DNA of 64,000 bases from Caballeronia telluris. GTDB taxonomy: Bacteria > Pseudomonadota > Gammaproteobacteria > Burkholderiales > Burkholderiaceae. Numbering within the stretch: position 1 is the first letter of the stretch; every line of letters begins with the position of its first letter. Below the pieces are notes generated by a model. It saw nothing but the letters and a program-made list of their open reading frames with translations, was not told the origin of the DNA and made no database searches. This document shows, piece after piece, positions 24,636 through 33,678 of the stretch. Where the stretch lies: the NCBI RefSeq assembly GCF_001544495.1, contig NZ_FCNZ02000020.1, positions 1 through 64,000 of the forward strand. The letters run 5' to 3'. A program made the translations under genes and the position numbers.

Positions 24636-25925
24636 ATGAGCAACCTGTCCTTGCTGAAGCTGCTTCCCGGCGTAGAGTCCGATTTCGGTCCGACGGCGTC
24701 TGACCTCGTCGCCCATGTGCTGTCGCACGACCGCTTCGATTCCGCGGCGAACGCGGTATCGCCGCGCGAAACCTTCCGCGCGGTCACCGTCGACGATGCG
24801 CTCTCCGATGAGTACGTCTTCCCTCTCGGCGACACCGGCCAGTCGATCGTGCTCGCGGGCTACCGCATCGCGGCGGGCTTTCTCGCCGAACGCGCCGCCG
24901 ACGAATGGCTCGACCTCACGCGCCGGGCGCGCGCGGCGCAAGGACTGCCGGCGACGCCCGGGCCCGGCGAGCCGCATCCCGCACCCGATCCGGAAGAAGC
25001 CGACCAATTGCTCGACCGCGCGCTCGACTGCGTGCAAAAAATCGTCGATCCGGTGGCGGCCCAGCAGGTCATCGCGCTTTTCGAAACGCATTATCGCGGC
25101 GGCCGCGAGTTCCTGCGCCTCGCCTGGGAAGGCTTGCCGGAAGACCTCGTGCCGGAATCGCGGCGGCCGCTGGTGGCGCTGAAGTCGGGCGAGCCCGGCG
25201 AAAACCGCGAGAAGCGCGACTACGATCCCTACGGCCTCGAAGGCACGAGCGATTACGACGTCGATCGGCCGCTCGCGTACCGGGAGAAGATCGGCCCGTT
25301 CCTCTTCACGATGACCTATCGCCACGAATATCCGCAAGTCGACGACGAACGGCTCGGCACCGCGTTCGCCGTGTTCCACGAGGCGGGCACCGACATCGTC
25401 GCGGCGGCGGTCGAACTGAAGCTCGTGAAAGTGCCGCCGATCCACAGCAGCGCAGACCTCGTCTACGTGCTCGACACCTATTCCGGCGAGATGCTCTCGC
25501 TCGCGCTCGCCTCGGCCGAAGCGCTCGGGCCGGACCTGTGCCGCGTGTTCAACGAGCATCGTGTGGTCTATATCAGCATGTGGGAAGTGAGGAAGCCCTG
25601 GCGCGGCGAAGGGCTCGGCGTGGCGCTCTTGCATCAGGCGCTGGAGCGACTTCCCGTCGATGTCGACGGCCGGCCCAATGCGCTCTGCGTCGCGCCCGAG
25701 CCGTACCAGACGGAAATGAAGCACTTCGAAACGCTGCCCGCCGTGCTGCGCGAGGAACTGAAGGCGCCGGCGCGTCGGCTGAACGCGCATCTGACGGACT
25801 GGCTCGAACGCTCGAAGCTGCCGGTCGCGATGCATTTCTTCGTGCCGATGGCGAAGCACGCGGGCATCGGCTCGGCGGGCGAAAATGCGAGGCTCATCGA
25901 CCGGATCATGGAAAGTGAAACCTGA
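24636..25925 (+). CDS. Hypothetical protein with GNAT-like acyl-CoA-binding motif
   Basis: 429 residues from the ATG at 24636, chosen because GGAG lies at 24623-24626; an in-frame ATG at 24606 is upstream of it. No domain is recognised over most of the protein. Residues about 317-332 (WEVRKPWRGEGLGVALLHQAL) fit the R/Q-x-x-G-x-G/A pyrophosphate loop of GNAT acetyltransferases, and the preceding strand HRVVYISMW fits the beta4 strand, suggesting a C-terminal GNAT-like domain. The N-terminal half is acidic and helical. Its last codons overlap a GTG start of the cysteine hydrolase, so the two are co-expressed. Substrate unknown. Confidence 0.6.
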   Translation: MSNLSLLKLLPGVESDFGPTASDLVAHVLSHDRFDSAANAVSPRETFRAVTVDDALSDEYVFPLGDTGQSIVLAGYRIAAGFLAERAADEWLDLTRRARAAQGLPATPGPGEPHPAPDPEEADQLLDRALDCVQKIVDPVAAQQVIALFETHYRGGREFLRLAWEGLPEDLVPESRRPLVALKSGEPGENREKRDYDPYGLEGTSDYDVDRPLAYREKIGPFLFTMTYRHEYPQVDDERLGTAFAVFHEAGTDIVAAAVELKLVKVPPIHSSADLVYVLDTYSGEMLSLALASAEALGPDLCRVFNEHRVVYISMWEVRKPWRGEGLGVALLHQALERLPVDVDGRPNALCVAPEPYQTEMKHFETLPAVLREELKAPARRLNAHLTDWLERSKLPVAMHFFVPMAKHAGIGSAGENARLIDRIMESET

Positions 25926-26442
25926 AGCGATGCTCCTCGTGATCGATATGCAGCAGCGCCTGCTGCCGCATATCGACGCCGGCGAGACGCTGTCGCGCCA
26001 TTGCCACGCGCTCGTGCGCGCCGCCGGCCTGCTCGGCGTGCCGGTGCTCGCGACCGAGCAGAATCCGCGCGGGCTCGGCGCGAGCGTCGAGGGACTCTTC
26101 GTGCCCAATCAGCGCGTGATCGAAAAACATACCTTCGACGCCACGCTCAACGACGCCTTCGTCGCCGCGTTGCCGTCGCCGGGCGACGGCGTGATCGTCG
26201 TCGCGGGCGCGGAGGCGCACGTCTGCGTGCTGCTCACGACGCTCGGCCTGCTGCGGCTCGACTACCGCGTGGAACTCGTCGCGGATGCCATCGGCTCGCG
26301 CGATCCGGCCAACCGCGCGATCGCGCTGACGCGCGCGGCGCAGGAAGGCGCGCGCCTGACGACGACCGAAACCGCGATCTTCAACTGGCTCGGCACCTGC
26401 CGGCGTCCGGAGTTCCGCGAGGCGCTCGGCCTCATCAAGTAA
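25915..26442 (+). CDS. Isochorismatase-like cysteine hydrolase
   Basis: 175 residues from GTG at 25915, overlapping the previous gene by 11 bases; the ATG at 25930 is an alternative. The catalytic triad of the cysteine-hydrolase branch is complete: Asp11 in LLVIDMQQRLLP, Lys71 in VIEKHTFDA, and Cys104 in GAEAHVCVLLTTL. The AEAHVCV box is the form seen in the YcaC-like branch. Small amidase/hydrolase, cytoplasmic, substrate unknown. A perfect hairpin follows the stop immediately. Confidence 0.85.
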   Translation: MKPEAMLLVIDMQQRLLPHIDAGETLSRHCHALVRAAGLLGVPVLATEQNPRGLGASVEGLFVPNQRVIEKHTFDATLNDAFVAALPSPGDGVIVVAGAEAHVCVLLTTLGLLRLDYRVELVADAIGSRDPANRAIALTRAAQEGARLTTTETAIFNWLGTCRRPEFREALGLIK

Positions 26443-26465
26443 AGCCATGCGTGCGACGCATGGCT
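26443..26465 (+). terminator. Stem-loop after cysteine hydrolase gene
   Basis: Perfect 10-bp stem AGCCATGCGT/ACGCATGGCT with a 3-base loop starting right at the stop codon. There is no T-run afterwards, so it could be a rho-dependent 3' stabiliser rather than an intrinsic terminator. Confidence 0.45.
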
Positions 26466-26473
26466 GGCATGCG

Positions 26474-26488
26474 CACAATTCGATTGTG
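26474..26488 (+). promoter_or_regulatory. Inverted repeat CACAAT-TCG-ATTGTG, candidate operator
   Basis: Perfect 6-bp inverted repeat with a 3-bp centre, 66 bp before the start of the amino-acid-binding protein gene. Position and symmetry suggest a regulator site. The protein that would bind is unknown. Confidence 0.35.
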
Positions 26489-26553
26489 ACGCGATTTTTG
26501 CGTGCCTAGAGTGCATCGACCTTCCCCTCTCGCTCACACTTCAGGCCTTCACC

Positions 26554-27354
26554 ATGACGAAACGCGTTTCCCGCCTCGCCGCCCAGTTGTGCGCGACGCT
26601 CGCCCTTGCCGCCTCGTTCGCCGCGTTCACGTCGCCCGCTCACGCCGACGCGCTCGATACGATCCAGAAGAACGGCGTCGTGCGGATCGGCGTGTTCATG
26701 GACTATCCGCCGTTCGGCTCGATCGGACCGGACATGAAGCCGCAAGGCTACGACATCGAAATGGCCGACTACCTCGGCCGCGCGCTGAAGGCGAAGGTCG
26801 AACTGGTGGCGATCACGGGCGAAAATCGTATGGCGTATCTCGCGACGCACAAGGCCGACATGCTGCTCTCCGTCGGCCAGACGCCCGAGCGCGAGAAGAT
26901 CCTCGATTTTTCGCGGCCGTATGCGCCTTACTACCTCGCGGTGTTCGGGCCGAAGTCGCTGCCGGTCAAGAGCACGGCCGATCTCGCGGGCAAGACGATC
27001 GCGGTCGCGCGCGGCACGCTGGAGGACCTGAGCGTGAGCAAGGTCGCGCCGCCGAGCGCGACGATCAAGCGCTTCGACGATCCGAACGGCGCGATCTCCG
27101 CGTTCCTGTCGGGACAGGCGCAACTGATGGTGGTCGGCAACGACGTCGGCGCGACGATCATCGCGCGCAATCCGCCGATCCAGCCGGAGCAGAAGTTCTC
27201 GCTGTTCAGCTCGCCGGATCACGTCGGCCTGAACAAGAACGAGCCGCGCCTGCTGAAGGAAGTCGACGCGGCCATCGCGCAGGCGAAGAAGGACGGCACG
27301 CTGAACACGCTGTCGACGAAATGGCTGAAGGCGCCTTATCCGGCGGATCTTTGA
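26554..27354 (+). CDS. Periplasmic amino-acid ABC transporter binding protein
   Basis: 266 residues. A signal peptide (LAAQLCATLALAASFAAFTSPAHA-D) precedes a complete SBP_bac_3 domain: LDTIQKNGVVRIGVFMDYPPFGSIGPDMKPQGYDIEMADYLGRAL, then GENRMAYLATHKADMLLSVGQTPEREKILDFSRPYAPYYLAVFG, and a C-terminal LKEVDAAIAQAKKDGTLNTLSTKWLK. Such proteins bind polar amino acids. No permease or ATPase gene follows; a strong terminator does. It therefore acts as an orphan binding protein or works with a transporter encoded elsewhere. Confidence 0.9.
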   Translation: MTKRVSRLAAQLCATLALAASFAAFTSPAHADALDTIQKNGVVRIGVFMDYPPFGSIGPDMKPQGYDIEMADYLGRALKAKVELVAITGENRMAYLATHKADMLLSVGQTPEREKILDFSRPYAPYYLAVFGPKSLPVKSTADLAGKTIAVARGTLEDLSVSKVAPPSATIKRFDDPNGAISAFLSGQAQLMVVGNDVGATIIARNPPIQPEQKFSLFSSPDHVGLNKNEPRLLKEVDAAIAQAKKDGTLNTLSTKWLKAPYPADL

Positions 27355-27381
27355 GGTTTTCCGGCGCGTAGACGATTTATG

Positions 27382-27408
27382 ACGGGGCGCAGGTCGCCCC
27401 GTTCTTCT
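27382..27408 (+). terminator. Rho-independent terminator
   Basis: Stem ACGGGGCG/CGCCCCGT with a 5-base loop, then TCTTCT, 27 bp after the stop of the binding-protein gene. Confidence 0.75.
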
Positions 27409-27576
27409 GTAGCCCTCGCTGCTCGACCCGTTTCACCCCAAACGCTTTGCACCTCGACCCATTCGTGGATGCCAGCGCACATGACCGTTAGTTGCGATAT
27501 TAGACACATCCGTTTGTCTTCCAGGCGCGTATAACGAAGGAGCGACGACCCCCGCCGCCATCGAAGGAGGACGATC

Positions 27577-27870
27577 ATGAAGTTGACGACATGGCTCGCG
27601 GTCTGCGCGCTCGCCGCCGGTTCGACGACTGCGGCCGCGCAGAACCAGGACCCGAAGCGCTACGCCCAGATGACCACTTACGAAGACATGGTCGGCACAC
27701 CGGCGACCGCCGACACGATGACCGCCAACGCGCCGGCCACTCGTGCGCAGGTTCGCGCAGACCTCGCGCGCGCCCGCTCCGACGGCACCATTCCGCGCTA
27801 CGGCAATCCCGATCCATACGGACCGGCGCGCATGGCGCGCGGCGCGCCGGTGTACCGTCAGATGAACTAA
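27577..27870 (+). CDS. DUF4148 small exported protein
   Basis: 97 residues. The short signal peptide MKLTTWLAVCALAAGSTTAAA-Q is followed by the DUF4148 core: TRAQVRADLARARSDGTIPRYGNPDPYGP. This family is greatly expanded in Burkholderia. Members are small periplasmic proteins of unknown function, often stress-induced. GGAGGA lies just upstream of the ATG. It stands alone. Confidence 0.85.
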   Translation: MKLTTWLAVCALAAGSTTAAAQNQDPKRYAQMTTYEDMVGTPATADTMTANAPATRAQVRADLARARSDGTIPRYGNPDPYGPARMARGAPVYRQMN

Positions 27871-28222
27871 CCGACGAGAATGACGCGAATCTGACGCCTA
27901 GCAAACAGCCGCCCGGCAATAGAACAACAACAGCCGGTCGCGCCACTTTCGCCGCCGTCATGCAAATCGTTCGCCCGTTGTGCGAATCTACCGCTCGATG
28001 CAGCATTTACCTGCGAACAAATTGTCGCCGTCGAGGCGCGGGCTGCGTGTGTGCGCATGGCATCGGACTTGCTCGCTGCCGTAAGTCGCGGCGCACCCGT
28101 CTTCGAGGCGCGCCGCATCATCGCCGCCATCAGCCAGCGCGCCCGACGCACGCTCCGCATTCGCGCCCGACGAGCCAGCCAGCGCAGCGCCCATTCGACC
28201 GAGCGAGGAGCGCCGTATCGCC
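27871..28222 (+). other. Upstream region of the aldehyde oxidoreductase operon
   Basis: About 350 bases without a convincing gene; open frames on both strands run through neighbouring genes and give Arg/Ala-rich nonsense. It should contain the promoter of paoABC. I saw no clear sigma70 hexamers or symmetrical operator. Confidence 0.4.
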
Positions 28223-28921
28223 ATGTCCGACAGCAAAGCGAAACATCCCCCACACGATGACGAACACGCGCAGAAGCCGTCCCGCCGACGCTTTCTGCAA
28301 TCCGCGGCCGCGACGGTAGCGATCAGCGCCGCGCCGCTCGCGCGCGCGCAACAGCCGGCGGTCGCGACGTCGACGCCGGCTGTCGCGCCGCCGCCCGCCG
28401 CCGCGCCGCTGATGCCGGTGCATCTCACGATCAACGGCCGTCCTTACGCGTTGCAGCTCGAAGCGCGCACGACGCTCCTCGACGCCCTGCGCGAATACGC
28501 CGGCCTCACCGGCACGAAAAAAGGCTGCGACCGGGGCCAGTGCGGCGCGTGCACGGTGATCGCAAACGGCAAGCGGATCAACTCGTGCTTGACGCTCGCG
28601 GTGATGCACGGCGGCGAATCGGTGACGACGGTCGAAGGCCTCGCATCCGGCGAGAACCTGAGCGCCGTCCAGCGCGCCTTCATCGAACACGACGCGTTCC
28701 AGTGCGGCTTCTGTACGCCCGGGCAGTTGTGTTCAGCAACCGCTCTCCTCGACGAATACCGCGCGGGCGATGCAAGCGCGGTCACGGCGAACGTCCGGGC
28801 GCGTCCGCCGCAGCTTTCCGCCGACGAAATCCGCGAGCGCATGAGCGGCAACCTCTGCCGCTGCGGCGCGTACACCAATATCGTCGCGGCGGTCTCGGCC
28901 GTGGCGTCGAACAAAGCCTAG
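28223..28921 (+). CDS. paoA: Aldehyde oxidoreductase, 2Fe-2S subunit (PaoA)
   Basis: 232 residues. The twin-arginine signal (SRRRFLQSAAATVAISAAPLARA near 18-42) sends the folded enzyme to the periplasm. The plant-type ferredoxin domain has CDRGQCGACTVIANGKRINSC near 105-125. The second [2Fe-2S] domain has CGFCTPGQLC near 160 and CRCGAYTNI near 213. It passes electrons from the Mo centre of PaoC to FAD in PaoB. First gene of paoABC; the only Tat signal in the complex is here, as in E. coli PaoABC (YagTSR). Confidence 0.93.
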   Translation: MSDSKAKHPPHDDEHAQKPSRRRFLQSAAATVAISAAPLARAQQPAVATSTPAVAPPPAAAPLMPVHLTINGRPYALQLEARTTLLDALREYAGLTGTKKGCDRGQCGACTVIANGKRINSCLTLAVMHGGESVTTVEGLASGENLSAVQRAFIEHDAFQCGFCTPGQLCSATALLDEYRAGDASAVTANVRARPPQLSADEIRERMSGNLCRCGAYTNIVAAVSAVASNKA

Positions 28922-28929
28922 GAGACGAC

Positions 28930-29928
28930 ATGGACGCGATCTCCTACGAACGCGCGCCCGACGCGGCCGCGGCAATCCGCTCGGCGAGTCAGCCGGGCGT
29001 CGTGTTCATCGGCGGCGGCACCAACCTGCTCGACCTGATGAAAGGCGGCGTCGCGCGGCCGGTGAAGCTCGTCGACATCACGCATATCGACGGCCTGGAC
29101 CGCGTCACGCCGCTGCCCGACGGCGGACTGCGCATCGGCGCGCTCGCCCGCAACAGCGACGCCGCCAACCACGCCTGGGTGCGCGAGCGCTATCCGCTCC
29201 TTTCGCAGGCGTTTCTGGCGGGCGCGTCGGCGCAACTGCGCAACATGGCGACGGTCGGCGGCAACCTGATGCAGCGCACGCGCTGCCATTACTTCTACGA
29301 CACCGGTTTTCCCCAGTGCAACAAGCGCACGCCGGGCAGCGGCTGCGCGGCGCTGGAAGGCAACAACCGCATCCACGCGATCCTCGGCGCGAGCGCGCAG
29401 TGCATCGCGACGAATCCTTCCGACATGAGCGTCGCGCTCGCGGCGCTCGAAGCCGTCGTGCGCGTGTCCGGTCCGCGAGGCGAACGCGCGATTCCGATCG
29501 CCGAATTCCATCGTCTGCCGGGCGAGCGGCCCGATCTCGACACGACGCTGCAACCCGGCGAACTCATCACCGCCGTCGATTTGCCGCCGCCGCGCTTCGC
29601 GCAGCACGCGAAATACCTGAAATTACGCGACCGCGCGAGCTACGCGTTCGCGCTGGTTTCCGTCGCGGCCGCGCTCGACATGGACGGCGACACCGTGAAA
29701 ACGGCGCGCATCGCGCTCGGCGGCGTCGCGCACAAGCCGTGGCGCGCGAGCGAGACGGAACAGATGCTCGCCGGCAAGCCGCTTTCGCGCGCGACGCTGC
29801 AAAGCGCGGCCGCGCTCGCGGTGCGCGAGGCGAAGCCGTATCGCGACAACGCGTTCAAGGTCGAACTCGCGCAGCGCGCGATCGTGCGCGCGGTCGAACA
29901 AGCCGCAGCGCAGGGAGGTGTGGCATGA
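28930..29928 (+). CDS. paoB: Aldehyde oxidoreductase, FAD subunit (PaoB)
   Basis: 332 residues from the ATG at 28930, with GGAG directly after the paoA stop. The FAD-binding domain has GGGTNLLDLM near 28 and ATVGGNLMQRTRCHYFYD near 105. An inserted Cys-rich loop (RCHYFYD...QCNKRTPGSGCAALEG...AQCIATN) matches the extra [4Fe-4S] site known from E. coli PaoB. A CO-dehydrogenase-type C-terminal domain follows. It has no signal of its own and is carried out with PaoA. It overlaps paoC by four bases. Confidence 0.93.
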   Translation: MDAISYERAPDAAAAIRSASQPGVVFIGGGTNLLDLMKGGVARPVKLVDITHIDGLDRVTPLPDGGLRIGALARNSDAANHAWVRERYPLLSQAFLAGASAQLRNMATVGGNLMQRTRCHYFYDTGFPQCNKRTPGSGCAALEGNNRIHAILGASAQCIATNPSDMSVALAALEAVVRVSGPRGERAIPIAEFHRLPGERPDLDTTLQPGELITAVDLPPPRFAQHAKYLKLRDRASYAFALVSVAAALDMDGDTVKTARIALGGVAHKPWRASETEQMLAGKPLSRATLQSAAALAVREAKPYRDNAFKVELAQRAIVRAVEQAAAQGGVA

Positions 29929-32147
29929 GCGTCATCGGAAAACCGCTCGATCGCACCGACGGCGTGCTCAAGGTCACCGGCCAGGCACGCTATTCGGCCG
30001 ACAATCCCGAGTCGATGCTCGCGCACGCCGTCATCGTGACGAGCACGATCGCGAAAGGCCGGATCGCGTCGATCCAGACCGCGGGCGCCGAGGCGCTGCC
30101 CGGCGTGCTGCTCGTCATGACCTACCAGACGGCGATGCGCCTGCCGAACGGCGGCAACCCCGACGCGCAACCGCCCGCCGTGCGCAAGCTCACGCTGTTG
30201 CAGACCAACGAGGTGCGCTACAGCGGCGAGCCCGTGGCGGTCGTGGTCGCGGATACGCTGGAACGCGCCGTCGATGCCGCGCGCCAGGTGCAGGTGCGCT
30301 ACGAAGCCGCCGCGCCGAACGCGGACTTCCAGCGCGCGAAGGCGTCCGCCTATCCGCCGCAGAAGATGAACAACCGTCCGGTGAACACCGCGCGCGGCGA
30401 CGCCGAAGCCGGTTTGCGGCAAGGTCCGACGCGGCTGGATGCCGTCTATACGACGCCCTACGAGCATCACAATCCGATGGAGCCGCACGCGACGCTCGCC
30501 CGCTGGGACGGCCCGAATCTCACGCTCTACGACGCCACGCAAGGCGTGTCGGGCGCGAAGGGCGCGGTGTCGAAGATCCTCGGCATTCCCGAGGCGAACG
30601 TGCGCGTGATCTGCCCGTTCGTCGGCGGCGGGTTCGGTTGCAAGGGCTCGGTGTGGTCGCACGTCGTGCTCGCCGCGATGGCCGCGAAGCAAACCGGGCG
30701 CCCCGTGCGGCTCGTGCTCGAACGTCCGCAGATGTGGGGCATCGTCGGCAACCGGCCGTTCACCGAGCAGCGCATCCAGGTGGCCGCGCGCGAGGACGGC
30801 ACGCTCACCGGCATGCGCCACGACGTGATCTCGACCACCTCGACCTTCGAGGACTGGACCGAAACCTCGGCGATCGTCACGCGGATGATGTACGCGGTGC
30901 CGAACCAGTCGACCTCGCATAAGCTCGTCAAGCTCGACATCGGCACGCCGACCTTCACGCGCGCGCCCGGCGAGACGAGCGGTTCGTTCGCGCTCGAATC
31001 CGCGATGGACGAGATGGCGTATCAACTGCGCATGGACCCGCTCGCGTTTCGGCTGAAGAACTACGCGGAAAACGAGCCGCAGGAAAAGAAGCCGTGGTCG
31101 AGCAAGGCGCTGCGCGAGTGCTACGAGACGGGCGCCGGGAAATTCGGCTGGGCGCGGCGCAATCCGAAGCCGCGTTCGATGCGCGACGGCCACACGCTGA
31201 TCGGCATGGGCGTCGCCAGCGCGACCTATCCGGCAAACCGCAGCGAGGCGTCCGCGATCGCGCGCATCCTGCCCGACGGCACCGCGATGGTCGCGTCCGG
31301 CACGCAGGATCTCGGCACCGGCACCTACACGATCATGACGCAGGTCGCCGCCGACTCGCTCGGCTTCGCGCCCGAGAACGTGCGCTTCGCGCTCGGCGAT
31401 TCGTCGTTGCCGAAGGCGCCGGTGTCGGGCGGATCGCAGTCGGCCGCAAGCGTGTCGCCGGCGGTGCAGGCGGCGGCGACGCAGGCGCGCGACCAGTTGA
31501 TCGCGATGGCGATCGCGGATGCCGGTTCGCCGCTCGCGGGCGTGCCGCGCGACGACGTGACGGTCGACAACGGCTGGGTCGTCAGCCGCTCGGCGCCTTC
31601 GAAGCGCGATCCGGCCGCGGCGGTCATCGCGCGCAACGGCGGCCGGCCGATCGAGGCGACGGCGACCGTCAAGCCGGGCAGCGAGAAACAGCAGTACTCG
31701 TTTCACTCGTTCGGCGCGGTGTTCGCGGAAGTGCACGTCGACGAAGACCTCGGCACGATCCGCGTGGCGCGCATCGTCGGCGTGTACGACGTCGGCACGC
31801 TGCTCAACGCGAAGACGGCGCACAGCCAGTTGATGGGCGGCATTGTGTGGGGCATCGGCTCGGCGCTGCTGGAAAAAAGCGATCTCGATGCGCGCTACGG
31901 CCGCTATACGAACGCGAACCTCGCCGAATATCACGTGCCGGTGAATGCCGATATCGGCGAGCTGGACATCTCGTTCGTCGGGCCGCCCGATCCGCACATC
32001 AATCCGCTCGGCGCGCGGGGGATCGGCGAGATCGGGATCACGGGCGTGTCTGGGGCGATCGCGAACGCGGTCTATCACGCGACCGGCGTGCGCGTGCGCG
32101 ATCTGCCGGTGACGCTCGACAAGGTCCTGCGCAAGCCGATGGCGTAA
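29925..32147 (+). CDS. paoC: Aldehyde oxidoreductase, molybdenum cofactor subunit (PaoC)
   Basis: 740 residues from the ATG at 29925, preceded by GGGAGG. Xanthine oxidase family: N-terminal domain IGKPLDRTDGVLKVTGQARYSAD, the Mo-binding region including VGGGFGCKG near 233, TQDLGTGTYTIMTQ and SQSAASVSPAV. The catalytic Glu is near residue 702 in GARGIGEIGITG. It oxidises aldehydes to acids in the periplasm with molybdopterin cytosine dinucleotide. The operon order paoA-B-C is conserved. A MocA-like nucleotidyltransferase gene follows after 81 bp and should supply the MCD form of the cofactor. Confidence 0.93.
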   Translation: MSVIGKPLDRTDGVLKVTGQARYSADNPESMLAHAVIVTSTIAKGRIASIQTAGAEALPGVLLVMTYQTAMRLPNGGNPDAQPPAVRKLTLLQTNEVRYSGEPVAVVVADTLERAVDAARQVQVRYEAAAPNADFQRAKASAYPPQKMNNRPVNTARGDAEAGLRQGPTRLDAVYTTPYEHHNPMEPHATLARWDGPNLTLYDATQGVSGAKGAVSKILGIPEANVRVICPFVGGGFGCKGSVWSHVVLAAMAAKQTGRPVRLVLERPQMWGIVGNRPFTEQRIQVAAREDGTLTGMRHDVISTTSTFEDWTETSAIVTRMMYAVPNQSTSHKLVKLDIGTPTFTRAPGETSGSFALESAMDEMAYQLRMDPLAFRLKNYAENEPQEKKPWSSKALRECYETGAGKFGWARRNPKPRSMRDGHTLIGMGVASATYPANRSEASAIARILPDGTAMVASGTQDLGTGTYTIMTQVAADSLGFAPENVRFALGDSSLPKAPVSGGSQSAASVSPAVQAAATQARDQLIAMAIADAGSPLAGVPRDDVTVDNGWVVSRSAPSKRDPAAAVIARNGGRPIEATATVKPGSEKQQYSFHSFGAVFAEVHVDEDLGTIRVARIVGVYDVGTLLNAKTAHSQLMGGIVWGIGSALLEKSDLDARYGRYTNANLAEYHVPVNADIGELDISFVGPPDPHINPLGARGIGEIGITGVSGAIANAVYHATGVRVRDLPVTLDKVLRKPMA

Positions 32148-32228
32148 CCGCGAGGGGGCGCGCGCCCCCTTGCGAGGCCCTTCGACGCACTGCACAATCG
32201 ACGCATCCCTCCACGCGGACGACCGGCC

Positions 32229-32816
32229 ATGACTTATTCATCGAACGCGACCGGCATCCTGCTCGCCGCCGGTCTCGGCACGCGCTTCGATCCGTCCGGC
32301 GTCCAGAACAAGTTGCTCGCGCCGCTTCCCGACGGCACGCCGGTCGTGTTCCAGTCCGCGCGGCGCCTGCTTTCGGTGGTCGAACAGGTGGTCGCGGTGG
32401 TGCGGCCGGGCGCGGAAAAACTCGCCGATGTGCTCAACGATGCCGGCTGCGCCGTGATCTTCGTGATCGACGCCGAGCGCGGCATGGGCGCGACGCTCGC
32501 GGCCGGCGTCAGGGCGCGGTCCGACTCGGAAGGCTGGATTGTCGCGCTGGGCGACATGCCGTGGATCGCGCCGCAGACGATCGAAGCGGTCGCGCGCGCG
32601 CTCGATGGCGGGACAACGCTTGTCGCGCCGTATCATCGCGGCGAGCGCGGGCATCCGGTCGGTTTTGGCCGCGCGCACCGCGAGGCGCTGAGTACGCTCG
32701 ACGGCGACGCGGGCGCGCGCTCGCTGCTTGCGCTCAACCCGGTGCGGCGGATCGATGTCGACGATCCGGACATTCTGCGGGACGTGGATGTGCCGGGCGA
32801 TTTGTCGGCGGGATAA
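32229..32816 (+). CDS. MocA-like molybdenum cofactor cytidylyltransferase
   Basis: 195-residue nucleotidyltransferase. The GT-A-like loop ILLAAGLGTRFDPSG near 10-24 is followed by a conserved Lys in NKLLAPLPDG, GMGATLAAGVRA near 93, and the metal-binding ALGDMPWI near 113. The C-terminal HPVGFGRAHREAL and DDPDILRDVDVPGDL are typical of MocA/MobA relatives. It probably adds CMP to molybdopterin for the xanthine-oxidase-family enzyme encoded upstream. E. coli instead has the XdhC-like chaperone PaoD at this place. It ends 5 bases from the convergent glycosyltransferase gene. Confidence 0.83.
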   Translation: MTYSSNATGILLAAGLGTRFDPSGVQNKLLAPLPDGTPVVFQSARRLLSVVEQVVAVVRPGAEKLADVLNDAGCAVIFVIDAERGMGATLAAGVRARSDSEGWIVALGDMPWIAPQTIEAVARALDGGTTLVAPYHRGERGHPVGFGRAHREALSTLDGDAGARSLLALNPVRRIDVDDPDILRDVDVPGDLSAG

Positions 32817-32821
32817 AGGCC

Positions 32822-33529
32822 CTAAGCCGCCAGCACCTCCGAATCATCCACAACCGGCGCGGGCGCCGCGCCAAAATATCGCCGGCCGACTTCCACCAGC
32901 GTCGCGCCAAAGCCCTTCTTCGCCCGGAAGTCCGTGCGCGCGCTCGTGACCACGCGCGGCGCGGCGCTCCATTCGATGCACGCCCCGCTCGCGATCAGCG
33001 CCTCCACCAGCGCGACATCCTCGCTGGATTCCAGCGGCGGAAATCCGCCCGCGCGCACATACGCATGCGCCGACACGCCGAGATTCGCGCCGTGAATATG
33101 CCGATGCCCGTCCGCGTCGGTATAGGTCTTGCCGAAATGCTCGCGCACCGCGGCGATATGCGGCGACCAGTCGCGCACGCCGATCACACCGCACACCGCG
33201 TCGGCGCAGCAATCGAGCTGCTGCACGAGCCAGTCGTCCGCGACGACGCTGTCGGCGTCGGTGAACGCGAGCCAGCGCGCGCCAAGCGCGAGCGCCCGCT
33301 CCGCCCCGTGCGCCCGCGCGATGCCGACGTTACGCGCCTCGATGTGCGTCACGTCCGCGCCGAGCGACCGGGCAATGGCGCCCGTGTCGTCGGTGCAGGT
33401 GTCGAGCACGACGATCACGCGCACTTCCTCCCCGAGCAGTTGATGGTGGTTCGCGGCCCGCCGTGCGCTTGTCACGCATTCCCCGATGTGCGCCGCCTCG
33501 TCGTGGGCGGGAATGATGATGCCGAGCAT
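32822..33529 (-). CDS. Family 2 glycosyltransferase
   Basis: 235 residues from the ATG at 33529, preceded by GGAG. GT-A fold: MLGIIIPAHDEAAHIGECV start, VIVVLDTCTDDTGAIA near 38, and metal/nucleotide-sugar binding DxD-type FTDADSVV near 90. The acceptor region has HIHGANLGVSAHAYVRAGGFPPLESSEDVALVEAL near 150. No membrane segment. Donor and acceptor are unknown and no polysaccharide cluster is adjacent. The upstream 230 bp carry the divergent SOS-regulated promoter of the UdgX gene. Confidence 0.85.
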   Translation of the reverse strand: MLGIIIPAHDEAAHIGECVTSARRAANHHQLLGEEVRVIVVLDTCTDDTGAIARSLGADVTHIEARNVGIARAHGAERALALGARWLAFTDADSVVADDWLVQQLDCCADAVCGVIGVRDWSPHIAAVREHFGKTYTDADGHRHIHGANLGVSAHAYVRAGGFPPLESSEDVALVEALIASGACIEWSAAPRVVTSARTDFRAKKGFGATLVEVGRRYFGAAPAPVVDDSEVLAA

Positions 33530-33678
33530 TGTTGACTCCGTTGTATGGTTCGGCGAGCCGCCCCGGCGGCCGCGATGCACGGCTTACAGCAAAGGCCATT
33601 CCCACCGTTTCCTGTCGCAAAATAGTCTGGACAGCGCGCGGACAAAAGCGTCAACGGGGCCGGATCATCTCAAAAAAG

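Noticed and set aside
29640..32195. 851-codon minus-strand open frame
   Set aside because: Mirror frame of paoB/paoC; composition typical of antisense GC-rich DNA.
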